A stretch of DNA of 64,000 bases, from the NCBI GenBank assembly GCA_900169235.1, contig FWCC01000219.1:167977-231976 (forward strand), in the 5' to 3' direction. Positions 23,181 to 33,821 of the stretch are shown piece by piece. The notes beneath the pieces were generated by a model, which did no database searches, was not told where the DNA came from, and was given only the letters and a program-made list of their open reading frames with translations. The DNA is from Zarea fungicola (taxonomy: Eukaryota; Ascomycota; Sordariomycetes; Hypocreales; Cordycipitaceae). The first letter of the stretch is position 1; every line of letters begins with the position of its first letter. The position numbers and the translations under genes are program-made.

Positions 23181-23877
23181 TTTTGTTTTAATGCCGGTCG
23201 TTTGTGGAGGGTTATTTTTTTTAATTTTTTTTTTAATTTTGTTTGCATATTTTCAAGCGGAAGGTAGAAAAATATTGTAATTTTAGGATTTCATTGATGG
23301 TTTATTTGTTATAGCTGCCGAGTTGGTGTTTGCTCTAACAATAAGAGGTGCGCTGCTTTCATGCTATATCTGCGCAACTTCTCCATTTACGTCCCAGAAC
23401 TGGCTCGACACCGAATGGACTGGCTAGATTCCCTGGTATTATGTAAAGGCTGCAGAATCCATCCTCCTCACTCGTAGCTCCATCGGCTTGGCTCGGCCGT
23501 ATAGCTGTTTAGAGGCTACCTACAACATGCCGAAGAGACGTCTTTCGCTGGTTGATGGGACTTGGTCAAGAGGAAACCGTGTCTGGGGTTGAATAGTAGT
23601 CTAGCTTGAAATGCGGCTGAACAATAATGAAAATCGTACGTTCGGATTGGCTTAACGAGTGATACTAGGTATAAAATTAAACAGGCTATAAAAGACTAGC
23701 GATGTCTATTTTAGTATATAGTAACTGCAAAGCTTAATCTGGCTATCTTCCATATGTTTCAAAAACGGAACAGGGTCGCGCGACAGCAACTCCCAGTGAA
23801 GTAAAGGCATTTTTGAGTCTATTTAAAGACAGTTGTTAGTAGTCTTTAGAGTATACGGTAAAACTTGTTCAATTTGC
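23181..23877. other. AT-rich intergenic block between converging genes
   Basis: This lies between the 3' ends of GT17 and the hydantoinase gene. It starts with long T/A runs (23213-23243), and 23640-23740 is notably rich in TATA/TTAA steps. No gene is seen. The tract could be a decayed repeat, but no copy is available for comparison. Confidence 0.35.
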
Positions 23878-26800
23878 TCACCCAAATGCCTGCGGCCCTC
23901 CTGCAGTGAGACCCTCCTCGGTAAGCCAATGTGGATGTGCTGGCATGCCAATCGCCGCAACGCGAAGACCGTAACGGAGCTCGTGCGTCCCCAACGCTGT
24001 GCCAGTATGTGAATCCAATACAGTAACAAGATCAGGTGTAATACAAATCATTTGAGACGGTAAATTTCCTGTTGGGTCTCGAAGCTCGGCGCTGTAAAAC
24101 TCGTTCTAAGTCAGGTCAGCCAGATCCACCACCGGATTCGTCTCATGCTGTGTTTGCATACCTGATAACTGAGAACTAATTGCCTAGTCTCTGGTTCGGT
24201 GATGGCATCATCATCGTCATCTTCATCAAACGGCTCCAGGGTGGCTGTTCCAATCGTCCAACCACCTTTCACTTCTCTCCTAATATCTACCACTTTGCCA
24301 GTGTAGAGAAGTTTCCCACCTGGTACCTCGTTGAGCTACATATATGAGACGGATTAGGATATATTTCCAGGATGAATACTGCAGATATGAATAGGAAGCT
24401 TACCAATTGTCGAACAATATTACGCTTGCGTTGTCTGGCGATGCATATAGCCCTTCCCATGAACCAGGCAAGCGACAGAGTACCCAAACAGCAGTACTTT
24501 TCGACAACATAAGCTTTAAGCGGCGCCATGCTCACAGCAGTATAAAGTCCCAACTCAACACAGCCGGCTCTCACAATGTTTTCGAACCGGTGGCTGTCTT
24601 CCACGCGTGCAATAATTTGAACATTGTCCCTCGCGTCCGATAACACAGCTGGCGCCGGGCTGGCCTGCCCAAACACGTACGGTAGCGCCATATCAATCTT
24701 GGGAAACGCGCGCCCCATAGTATCGGCGTCTACAACCGGGATATCCATTGACACGGCCGCTGCAAAGGCCCTCATCCCGTTTGACCCTCCGATTTCGGCC
24801 GGCATCATGGCATCATAGCCATCAATGTTCAAGAAACGAGCGAGTTCTCGTGCTGCTGAAGATAATTCGTCTCCACTGATCAAGCGCTCATTGGAGACTG
24901 ATGGAGACCCGGCGAATGCCGGCATTCCAATGTTACTGCCAGTTGAGAGACTAGAGATGTCGACAATTCGCATTTTCTTCTCTGGACAGGAACGGAGCGT
25001 TTGGCGAGAATGCAACAGCCCTGTGTACACGGATCCGCCACCGCCCGTGCCGAGAATTCCACAACCCTCGCCAATAAGCTCAAGGTCAAGTTCTGACACG
25101 AACCATTCACCTGTTTCTTTTGAGACGTCAGGCACGTATTGTTCCAAGTCGATGTTGAGCAGCATCTCCTCTAGTGGAACATGCGTATTGGAATATCTTG
25201 CTATCCCATTGACAGGTCTGGTATGTGATTTACTTGTCGCAGCCACTGAACGCTGAACAGAGTCATTTGGCGACATCTCAACATGTTCTTTGACCAATGG
25301 CTTCCATTCAAGTTCCCCGACCTGTAAATATCAGTGCCTTGTTTGATCAACATCTTTTGGTGTGGGATACATACTGCTCTGGCAATCGCTCGGACTGCGT
25401 TATTGGTCACATACTGAACTGGGATCAAGTCAATTTCCACAACTTCGATTTGACCTGGCCGTGCGCCATTTTGTTGCGCCAAAGCCCGGCTTTCTGACTT
25501 GAGTTCATCGATAAGTTCTTCGTGCGAGCGCCCATTTGGGATGATAATCCTATCGACCTCCCCCGAAACCTATACTGTCAGTGTTTTTCGTGCCACCTTC
25601 TCCCCTCTTCAATTCTTTTTAATATATAAAAGAATTCACGCATGTGACTGACTCACCTTGGCAATGGCGGCTCCAACTGCATTTGCAACCTTGTAAAACG
25701 GCGGTCGGATACATTTCTTAACGTTTTTAAGCTTGGAAGTATGGATGATGGATCCTCCACCGACCAACAGTAGCACGACATCGGCATCAGAGGTCTTCAT
25801 GGTTTCAATGCATCTCTCCATCTTTAATGCAATTTGGCGCGTGGCATTGGAAAGAACGTCGGGACTGACATCTCCATTCCACCCCGGGAGACTGTCGTCG
25901 TGGATTCCCTTTGCTACAACGATATCGGTGGCTGTCAGAGTCTTTCCCCCAAAGCAAATTGCTTCATCCTGCAATCGATGACCGACGGAGACAGGGCCAA
26001 CAGATACCTTCTCATTTTCATCCAACTGAACGAGAGATCCACCACCAAGGCCAATACTGACCACTTCGGGCATACTAAACGCAGTTCGCACACCACCGAT
26101 TGTTGCAGTCGCAGAGGCTTGCCGCGGTAAACCTGACTTAGAGAGCACAGCAAAGTCAGATGTAGTTCCGCCCACATCTACCATGATGATTTGACTATCT
26201 TCAGTCTCAGAATCGGCCTGTAAAGGTGTGTTTTGCAGGTTGGCAAGAAAAACAGCCCCAGTCAGCGAGTTCTACCATAGCTCGGTCAGTGAGAGTTACT
26301 ACACTGACAGAGAGTAGGGATCGAATGAAACTCACAGTAGCTCCAGATGAAAAGGTCTTGATAGGCGCAACAGCAGCAGCGTCTATATCCATGACAGTGC
26401 CATCATTTTGGGTCAAGAAGAGCGGACAATGTAATCCGAGTCCATTGATGGCATCCTGGAAACCGCTAATGGTTTTGCGGGCAAACTTGAGTATGCTTCC
26501 ATTCAAGATGGCGGCATTCTCCCGTTCGAGGAAGCCAACCCGGCCAATATCTCGTGAACAAACTACATCAATGTCCGGGATAATCTGCTGCAAGATCCCC
26601 CTAACCTGTCCTTCTTGGGAATCTGCAGCTGTGTCGAGCGGAGAGAAAACCCCAACGACGATGACTGTGGAGATGCCTCGTTTGCGAATCTCTTCTGCAT
26701 GATGAATAATTTCTGTCGTATTTATTTCCCGGATTGGTCGACCATCAACTGCATTGTGTTAATGTTAGAATCCTCCAAGGCATGTTTTAGCGGACAAAAG

Positions 26801-27323
26801 AGGAATTTACGAACTCTCAAGCCCACCATCCACAATCGCAGAGTAGCCATACAAAATGTTGCGAAGAGACGGCGGAAAGTCGCCAAATGGAACCACCTCC
26901 TTTCCAAACGGTGCACATAGACGGAGGACAGCAACCCTCTCTAGGTTTGAAGCATCTGCCTGTACAACTGCATTGATGAAGTGCGTGGTTCCAATATTGA
27001 CTGAGATGACCGAGTCAAGGGGTACCTGAGCTGTCTCCAGAACTTGTTGGATTGCAGCCTGGATTCCAGATGTAATGTCAACAGTAGTCTGGCTTTTATA
27101 ACTGGCCAGGATTTCAGTTTTCGGTTCTCCGCCAACGTCCGTTTCTGTCGACGATGTTCTACATGCCACGACTGCATCGGTATTTGTCCCGCCTTTAACA
27201 TGTATATTAGCAGCATAACTAACCGTAGTATGTCTAATAAAATTCTTGAAATACGACAAACTAGTGTCTCTTACCGACATCGACTCCAATTCTATACAAC
27301 CTTTCCGGTGAAGTGATTGCCAT
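23878..27323 (-). CDS. Fused hydantoinase A / DUF917 protein
   Basis: There are eight exons on the minus strand: 27323-27275, 27192-26815, 26748-26336, 26271-25657, 25569-25375, 25321-24404, 24335-24162 and 24105-23878, giving 989 aa, all in frame. Exon 2 uses a GTTCGT donor. The N-terminal half is a hydantoinase/oxoprolinase A-type ATPase fold with two nucleotide-binding motifs, DVGGTNTD (15-22) and VDVGGTTSD (311-319). The C-terminal half, from about residue 620, is a DUF917 domain (called S-methyl-thiohydantoin desulfurase-like in Pfam, as I recall) with a GTGGGG loop at 641-646 and the PAEIGGSNG block. No hydantoinase B subunit is encoded nearby. Known relatives hydrolyse cyclic amides such as hydantoins or 5-oxoproline with ATP; the true substrate here is unknown. 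It is divergent from an NCS1 permease, which suggests uptake-linked catabolism in the cytosol. Confidence 0.93.
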
Positions 27324-27422
27324 TTTGCGGAGTATTGCTGAACTGAGAGTAATGCGACCAAAGCATGCAGAACAGCCACAAAAGTAGGGGCTTAAACCCA
27401 AGCCCTTTTATTCGCTCCATCC

Positions 27423-27428
27423 CTTATC
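27423..27428 (-). promoter_or_regulatory. GATAAG element (AreA/NIT2-type site)
   Basis: CTTATC on the plus strand reads GATAAG on the minus strand, 100 bp before the hydantoinase ATG. GATA factors AreA/NIT2 bind HGATAR sites in nitrogen-catabolic promoters. A single hexamer is weak evidence alone. Confidence 0.35.
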
Positions 27429-27518
27429 AACTGGCCGTCATACTGTACCATTACACTCATAAATCAACTCATATATCCGAATCCGAAAGCCAACTCGTAA
27501 CTCCAATGACCGATTGGG

Positions 27519-27533
27519 CCGGACTTTGAGCGG
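27519..27533. promoter_or_regulatory. CCG-N9-CGG everted repeat, copy 1
   Basis: The two CGG-type half-sites point outward with a 9-bp spacer. Zn2Cys6 dimers bind paired CGG triplets. The right half continues CGGCAA, as in copy 2. Confidence 0.4.
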
Positions 27534-27714
27534 CAACGCCACTGTCGGAGTTGGGCCGTGATGATTGGTGGGCTTTCCCCCAGCCTCAGAACCGGCTACT
27601 AGATAGACCCGCCAACTTTACTGCACCCCAAATCAGCCATCATCCACCAACAGAGCCGATGTATCGAAACTCTGGGGAAGGTTTCGGAAATCATACATAT
27701 ATCGGGAACTAGAT

Positions 27715-27729
27715 CCGCTGGGTTTGCGG
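27715..27729. promoter_or_regulatory. CCG-N9-CGG everted repeat, copy 2
   Basis: It has the same orientation and spacer length as copy 1 and again continues as CGGCAA. It lies 70 bp before the NCS1 permease ATG. Confidence 0.4.
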
Positions 27730-27798
27730 CAAGTAACCTGAGATGCCAATGGTCGTGTTTATTGTCTCTCGCAACTTGAACCCACACAACGCAGCACG

Positions 27799-29703
27799 AT
27801 GAAGTCCTTCATCAAGAAACTTGAGGTCCCATCTCCACCTCATCAACCTCGACCAACACCTCTGCTCAGTCACGACGTCAAACCCATTGAGGACTCTAGA
27901 AGAGTGTGGGGTGAATATTTTCTCCAAAAACGCGTTGTTGAACATCCAAGCTGACTAGGGATATTATTAGCATGGCCAGCTTTCGTTGCCTTGTGGTCAA
28001 CAACCGCTTTCAACATGTCTAATTTCCAACTGGTAGGTGCTGCCAAATCCACCGAATTGATACATGAAAATAGTTAATAGTAACACTCATTGCATAGGGG
28101 TCAGCCATGCTCGCACTGGGCCTCAATTGGTGGCAGTCATTCCTGACCATGCTCTTTGGCCACATTCTGGCCGCTGTTCTGGTTGTCGCAGCCAGTTTCC
28201 CTGGTCTCTACTACCGCCTATCCTTTCCGGTTGCCACCCGCTTCGCGTGGGGTTACTTTGGATCTGTATTCGTCGTACTGAACCGCATCATGCTATCCAT
28301 AGTCTGGTGTGGCGTGCAGTCCTGGCAAGGCGGCCTTATGACCTATGTCTGTCTCCGCGCCATCTGGCCGAGTATCGACAAGATGCGCAACACGATCCCC
28401 GCTAGCACCGGCATGAACCTACCACAGTTCGTCGGCTTCATCGTATACTTTGTCATTCAGTTCCCAGCTCTGTTTCTCTCGCCCAAGAAGCTGCGGTACC
28501 TTGTGTACGTCGGCAGCACGGCGGGTTTCCTTGTGCAGTTTGTCCTGGTCATTTGGGCTTGCTCAACAATGGGACGCGCTGGGTTTGGTGATATCATTGC
28601 TAATCACACGACGGCCAGTAATGGATCCCACTTTGCGTGGATGTGTGTGTATTCGGTCACTGCCACTATCTCCAGCATCACGAGCGGCACTGTTAGTGTT
28701 TGTGACTACGCACGTTTTGCCAAGAGCCCGTCATCAGGAACTTGGTCCCAGTTGTTCGGATTTTTTCCGGGCTGGCTCTGCAATGTCATGGGTACTCTGA
28801 CGATTGCTGCCACACAGCGACGCTACGGCAGCGCGCTTTGGAGCGTGGCCTCTCTCTTGATGGCCATGCAGGATGCAGGCCCAAACTCCAAGACTCGCGT
28901 AGCCACTTTCTTTGCTGGAGCTTTTTTTGGCATCTCTCAGATATCTCTGAATGTTGTTGGTAATTCATTCTCTGGTGGTACCGACATGGCCTCTCTTGTT
29001 CCAAAATACATCAACATTCGCCGCGGTCAGATTTTGACCGTTTTTCTTGGCCTCGTGATCAACCCGTGGTATTTGCTCAGCGGCGCTGTTGTATTCATCT
29101 CCGCTATGTCAGCATACACCATCTTCCTACAACCGTTTCTTGGCATTCTTATCGCACACTATTTCGTTGTTCAAAAGTCTCGACTCAAGGTTTCTGATCT
29201 CTACTGCCTAAAGCATGGTATCTACTGGTATACTGCGGGTGTAAATTGGCGATCTGTCGTCGCAGTAAGTATTCTGCGTACTATGATTTGTTTATCTCGT
29301 ACTAACACCGCAACAGTGGCTCTTCGGGGCCATCCCTCATCTGCCTGGATTTCTTACCATGGTGAATTCAAAAATAAAAGTATCAATCGGTGCCTCGCAC
29401 TTGTACTACATATGCTCCTTCACTGGATTCTTAATCCGTCAGTGCCACTCTACCATGATCATCGTAATACATCTAACTCTCGTCACAGCGTTCGTAGTCA
29501 CCATTGTCCTACACTTGGCATTCCCTGTCGCGAGTCAAACCAACTACGTCATGTCTACCTCAAAAGCTGAAGCATTAGCACAACTTGACGATTACATTCG
29601 CCACTTGGAGACTGATTTTGATGTGTTGTATGGCGAAAATGAGAAAAATGTGGAGCAGATTACAGAGAAATTGAGGACTATCCTGGATGAAGAAAAGAAG
29701 TAG
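27799..29703 (+). CDS. NCS1 family permease (nucleobase/allantoin/hydantoin type)
   Basis: The exons are 27799-27910, 27971-28032, 28098-29264 and 29317-29703. A likely further 51-nt intron at 29438-29488 gives 558 aa; reading through it would also stay in frame. The first 50 residues include the cytosolic HDVKPIEDSRRVW segment. The spliced junctions then yield AWPAFVALW...FNMSNFQLGS, the family's first membrane helix with its substrate-site region. About 11-12 hydrophobic helices follow, including GYFGSVFVVLNRIMLSIVW and FNKSP-like NCS1 landmarks (DYARFAKSP). The closest fungal group is the Fur-type transporters of uracil, allantoin, uric acid and related purines; bacterial Mhp1 of the same family carries hydantoins. 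The divergent hydantoinase points to a cyclic ureide or imide as cargo, as an inference. Confidence 0.93.
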
Positions 29704-30299
29704 TTAGCCAGGAAGACGTACTTTGTAGAAACCATCACGCAATTGTGCCTCAATTAGCCAGTTGATCGCTTTACGTGGCCACACAATGATGCCCGCCAGA
29801 AGAGTACCTCTTCCTTCCGAAGTCGCCAACGCTGGTTTGCAGGCCGTCTCTCATCATACATCACACTGCGACTTGTACAAACTTGACGGGAATGAGAGTT
29901 GCTATTATATATCGTGAAAGCCGTGGCACTGGCAGAAACTTAAGGCGGCTTTCCTCAAAGAAAACCATATTCTTGACCACAAAAGGTGTCTTTGCTAATT
30001 ATCATCAGCCGGACATGGGTCCATTTTTATTCGTAGGGGCCTCGCCCAGCTTCCCCAGTCGACAATCAAGTCCACCAATTGTCCTATACCCTTTCCGAAC
30101 ATTTTTATTAGTTAGCTGGAACAATTCCCCCACCCCTCCCCATGATATTGAACGGCGTTGAAATCTAGATCGCTCATTGTTCACACTTGGCTTGCGTCCC
30201 ACTAAGCCTGGAGTTGACGCAAATCTGGGTGCTACACCAACTACTTCACGGAGGTAGTTCAACTCGTGTCCGACTTATTTTCCGTCGCAGTTTCAAAAA
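29704..30299. other. Intergenic region, NCS1 permease to Zn2Cys6 regulator
   Basis: This holds the permease 3' region and the regulator promoter. Frames here are short and unsupported. No gene is seen. Confidence 0.4.
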
Positions 30300-32574
30300 A
30301 TGTCCCTGCAGCAGGAAGAGAGGGCATCGCCTGCCGGTGACCCGCAGCCCCGAAATAGGAGACAACGCAGGGCACATAGTTGCTTGCCTTGTCGCCTTCA
30401 CAAGCTACGCTGCAGTCGTGGGCTTCCTTGCCAAAACTGCTGTCGTTATAGACGCGAGGAACAATGTCGTCAGAACCCACCTCCACAAGTCATCTTGAGG
30501 TCGCGGGCTGACGAAATACGCCCGGTCGGCTCTGGAGAGCTCATGCAGCCTCGACCCGGTACAGAATCGTCATCCTCATCGGTAACGAATAGTGCTCCAC
30601 AGCCGCATCTACCGCCGACCCCGTCAAGTGACATAGTTATCGCAAAAGGCTCAACACATATATATGGCGAATATCCACCAGAAGTCAGTCAGACAGACGC
30701 AAGTCCAGATCTGTTACACCTTCGTGAGAGTCAGATCCCGAGATACGAGGCAGCCGGGGTTGGTGAGAGGATGCCGTCATTGCCGCGATGGCCCGAAGGG
30801 AAGATGACAACCTCCGCAATGGTGTTTAGTCGGCCTGTAAATCTGGCAGAGGTCTGCTTGTTCGATGAGCCTGCATCTTATTGGAGACGCTACCTCGTCA
30901 GCCTGCTTCCATCGCAGTCTCAATGCGACATGCTTGTGTCCTATTTCTTCGAGAATGTTAATTGGATGTATCAGTCAATTCATGCCCCATCATTTCGGAG
31001 CGAGATGACAGCATTCTGGGACACGGACGTGGACGATGTTGACCTCATATGGCTTGCTTTACTGTACATTATTATCTGCTTGGGAGCCTTTTTTGCACCG
31101 TCATCCGTAGCAGAGGCGGTAGGATTTGAGGAGACCGATCTTCCAAAGCTCCATAGGCGATGGTACGCAGCTTCGCGACAAGCTCTTCAAGCCGGGGGGC
31201 ATGATGTTAAACCGACGTTCCTGGCAGTGCAAGTCTTCATTGTCTCGCAGACCTACTGGTACTGCACCAAAAACGTCGAAGCTCTCAACTCACACATGGG
31301 GCAGACCGTCCGCAATGCACAAGCACTTGGACTGGACAGAGAAGCGCCGCAATCCATTACAAGCTGTGTTGGGCGAGAGCTGAGACATCGCTTGTGGTGG
31401 GACTTAGTCTCATCTGATACGCAAGTTTGCCCTATAGTGTGCAGGAAAAGGAGGAACTATTTTCTAACTTCTTGGCAGATTCCAATCTCTGTGTCTAGGG
31501 AGACCTGCTCTATTGCAATCTCATCTTTCTACTGTCCCTTTTCCGGCCAATTGCAATGATGTTGACCTTGGACCGAGTACATTTCGGCCGCGACCCATGT
31601 CCGAACCCACCGAGATGAGCATCCATTGCTTTCGTGCTCGTCTATTCAAGGTGTTGAATAAACTTTGCTCTGAACACGGATCACAGCCCTTGTCATACGA
31701 GTTCATCGTACAGGTCGATGCCGAAATAACAGAAATAATGGACGGGTACCCATGGTACCTGAAAGGTGATCCCGAGTCGGTAACAGAGGCCATGCCCAGG
31801 AGCGTCGCCAACGTTGTTTCGTGGATGAGACACGTTCTGCATAGCGCCATCCACCTCCAGCGGATGAGGATGTATCGACCGTTTCTCAACTCGGTGGTAG
31901 ATGATGCGTGGGTACGATGCGTGACCGCGGCAACGTCGGCTCTCGCCGTGTATAAGTCACTGCGGAATGCCGACCTGCCTCGATTCCGTCGAGCGCAGAA
32001 GATGCATGTTCATACGTATCAAATCTTCTCCGTCTCTGTCGCCTTGGCAACCTTTCTCCTAGTTGAGATGCCATCGAATCCAGGCCCAATACGTAGTGAT
32101 GTCGAGCTAGTTCTTGAAGACCTGGGCTCGCACAGCTCAAGTTTTCATGACAGTCGTTGGATACCGCTCATCGCCGATGGCTCCAAGGTCATCCGACGCA
32201 TTCTGAGGCTCTATGATGCTCGCTGCGAACGACGGCAAAATGGCATGACTGGGGATGCTACTGTCAACATAAGATCGGTCGATGATGCCACGAGCATACA
32301 GGAGGAAGCCCCAACTTCGCTCGTTCCAGCCATATCTTCTGTATTTGGTGGTGAGACGACGGCCCAACGCTATCTTGAGCGGTGTTCTCTTGAGCATATT
32401 AGGAACGGCCAGACTCCAGCGGAGGGTGGAAGTAGTATGAACTGGCGCGTCTTTGATGGGATAATTGAGTTGTCGGGATGGGATGGCCTGCTCGATCCAG
32501 TGCAGTCTGCACAATGGAACGATGCTTTCTGGGCGGATATGAATGCGTGCGTTAGTGTCAGCTTGGAATTATGA
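30300..32574 (+). CDS. Zn2Cys6 fungal-specific transcription factor
   Basis: There are two exons, 30300-31420 and 31479-32574, giving 738 aa. The intron 31421-31478 begins GCAAGT, so it is a GC-AG intron; no GT donor keeps the frame, and the spliced product reads SSDTFQSLCLGRPALL, the expected motif of this family. The N-terminal zinc binuclear cluster has Cys28, 31, 38, 44, 47 and 56 in an arginine-rich context (RRAHSCLPCRLHKLRC). A disordered linker and then a fungal_trans middle homology region start near residue 195 (YFFENVNWMYQSIHAPSF, later ALGLDRE and RHRLWWDL). It binds paired CGG sites as a dimer in the nucleus by family rule. Its position beside the hydantoinase-permease pair makes it a candidate pathway regulator, not demonstrated. 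Confidence 0.92.
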
Positions 32575-33821
32575 TGGTATCAGCGAAGGTTGACATGGCG
32601 TACTATTGCTCACATTCTCTGCGCGGGTCTTGGAGGGGGGGGGGCCTCACCTTTGTACAATTCACCTTTGTTGTTGCGTACTGCGTAGTACTATTAATTG
32701 CAACTACTTGGACACCTAGCTGGGACTGGCAAACACCCCACACGAACTATAAAGATTTAATTATCTGAAATTTTAGAACATGCAAATACTGATTTGGATT
32801 TCAACTCCAGTCGTGTATATGGATCCGTCACTCCGCAGCATATCATGGTGGTGCCTGCCACCAGAGAAATGGTTTAGGAATAAAACCCTGGGCATGGGCA
32901 CGTTTTGGGGCAACAGCGCCTGGCCTGTACATTGGTACTCCGTACCTACTAGGTACCTACCCAGTGCGACTCGACCGGATTGCCACAGGTTCTTACTGAA
33001 ACTAGGTTCTTGGAGCAGGACCAGAGGATATCAGCGGTTGTGCATCAAAGCCCTAACTCAATCCCAACAACAAGGTGGCTTCTAAACCATTAAACACGCA
33101 GCTATTTACCAAAAAAAAAAAAAAAAAAACCCTATCTCCGCATCGGCAACTTGCCACCGAATTCTTGTCCAGCGCGGAGCGTGGAAAGTTCCCAATAATT
33201 TAATCAAGGGAGTCAATCGGCGCTAGGCCCGATCTTCTTGTGGCTGTCGTGCCTGTGACGCAAGGCTTCTACGGGCAGAGCGCGGTGTAAATTATTAGTG
33301 CGTTACTGGTAGAATGCGCATTTCCAAAGCGCTAAAATGGCCCAGGATATGAGGTGACTAGGTACCTGATAGTACCTTAGTACCTGTAGTGCCTGTCAAG
33401 CTACCAGTAGTACCTCTAGAAGGTGCCAATGCCTCTTGCTCACATGAACTGAAAATCCGTGCCACAACCACCACCAGCAGGCAACTAGCCACGGAGAGTC
33501 AACACACCCTCACGTCGCCCCCCACCGGGCCTCGAAACAGTTGTCCGAACCCTGCTCTCGCAATCTCCAACACGTACCCAAGGCGGGCCGTTGTCGCCAT
33601 GATCTTCTGCATGCCGGCTTGCTACTCCAAAACTTCTTGTTTTCAGCGATCCTAATTTGTTTGCCTCGATACCATTACGCATCACGGCGTTGTCCGGCTC
33701 AGCCTGTTCCGCTCTTAACACTGAAATCGAAACATACCACACACGCGCACATTAAAGAGCAATAATACTTGAGGGAGCCCGGCCCGCAACACCAGGCACC
33801 AAAAGGCCACCTGCATTGGCC
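32575..33821. other. Intergenic region with short repeats
   Basis: No gene is supported. It holds GTACTCCGTAC (32935-32945), a run of TACCT/AGGTA motifs (32943-32962 and 33359-33418), a G-run near 32634-32644 and an A19 tract (33111-33129). The second half is the promoter of the RING finger gene. Confidence 0.45.
33111..33129 (+). repeat. A19 homopolymer tract
   Basis: This is a run of 19 adenines in the intergenic region. It may be a nucleosome-excluding poly(dA:dT) element or a retroposition relic. No coding sequence is attached. Confidence 0.8.

Larger units (their letters stand above)
27324..27798. promoter_or_regulatory. Shared bidirectional promoter, hydantoinase / NCS1 permease
   Basis: This is the 475-bp stretch between the two divergent start codons. 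It holds two CCG-N9-CGG everted repeats (27519-27533, 27715-27729) and a GATAAG element. Co-regulation of the two genes is an inference from this layout. Confidence 0.6.

Noticed and set aside
27771..27784. GGTTCAAGT, resembling a tRNA B box on the minus strand
   Set aside because: The last positions do not match the GGTTCRANYCC consensus, and no acceptor stem or anticodon arm can be folded around it.
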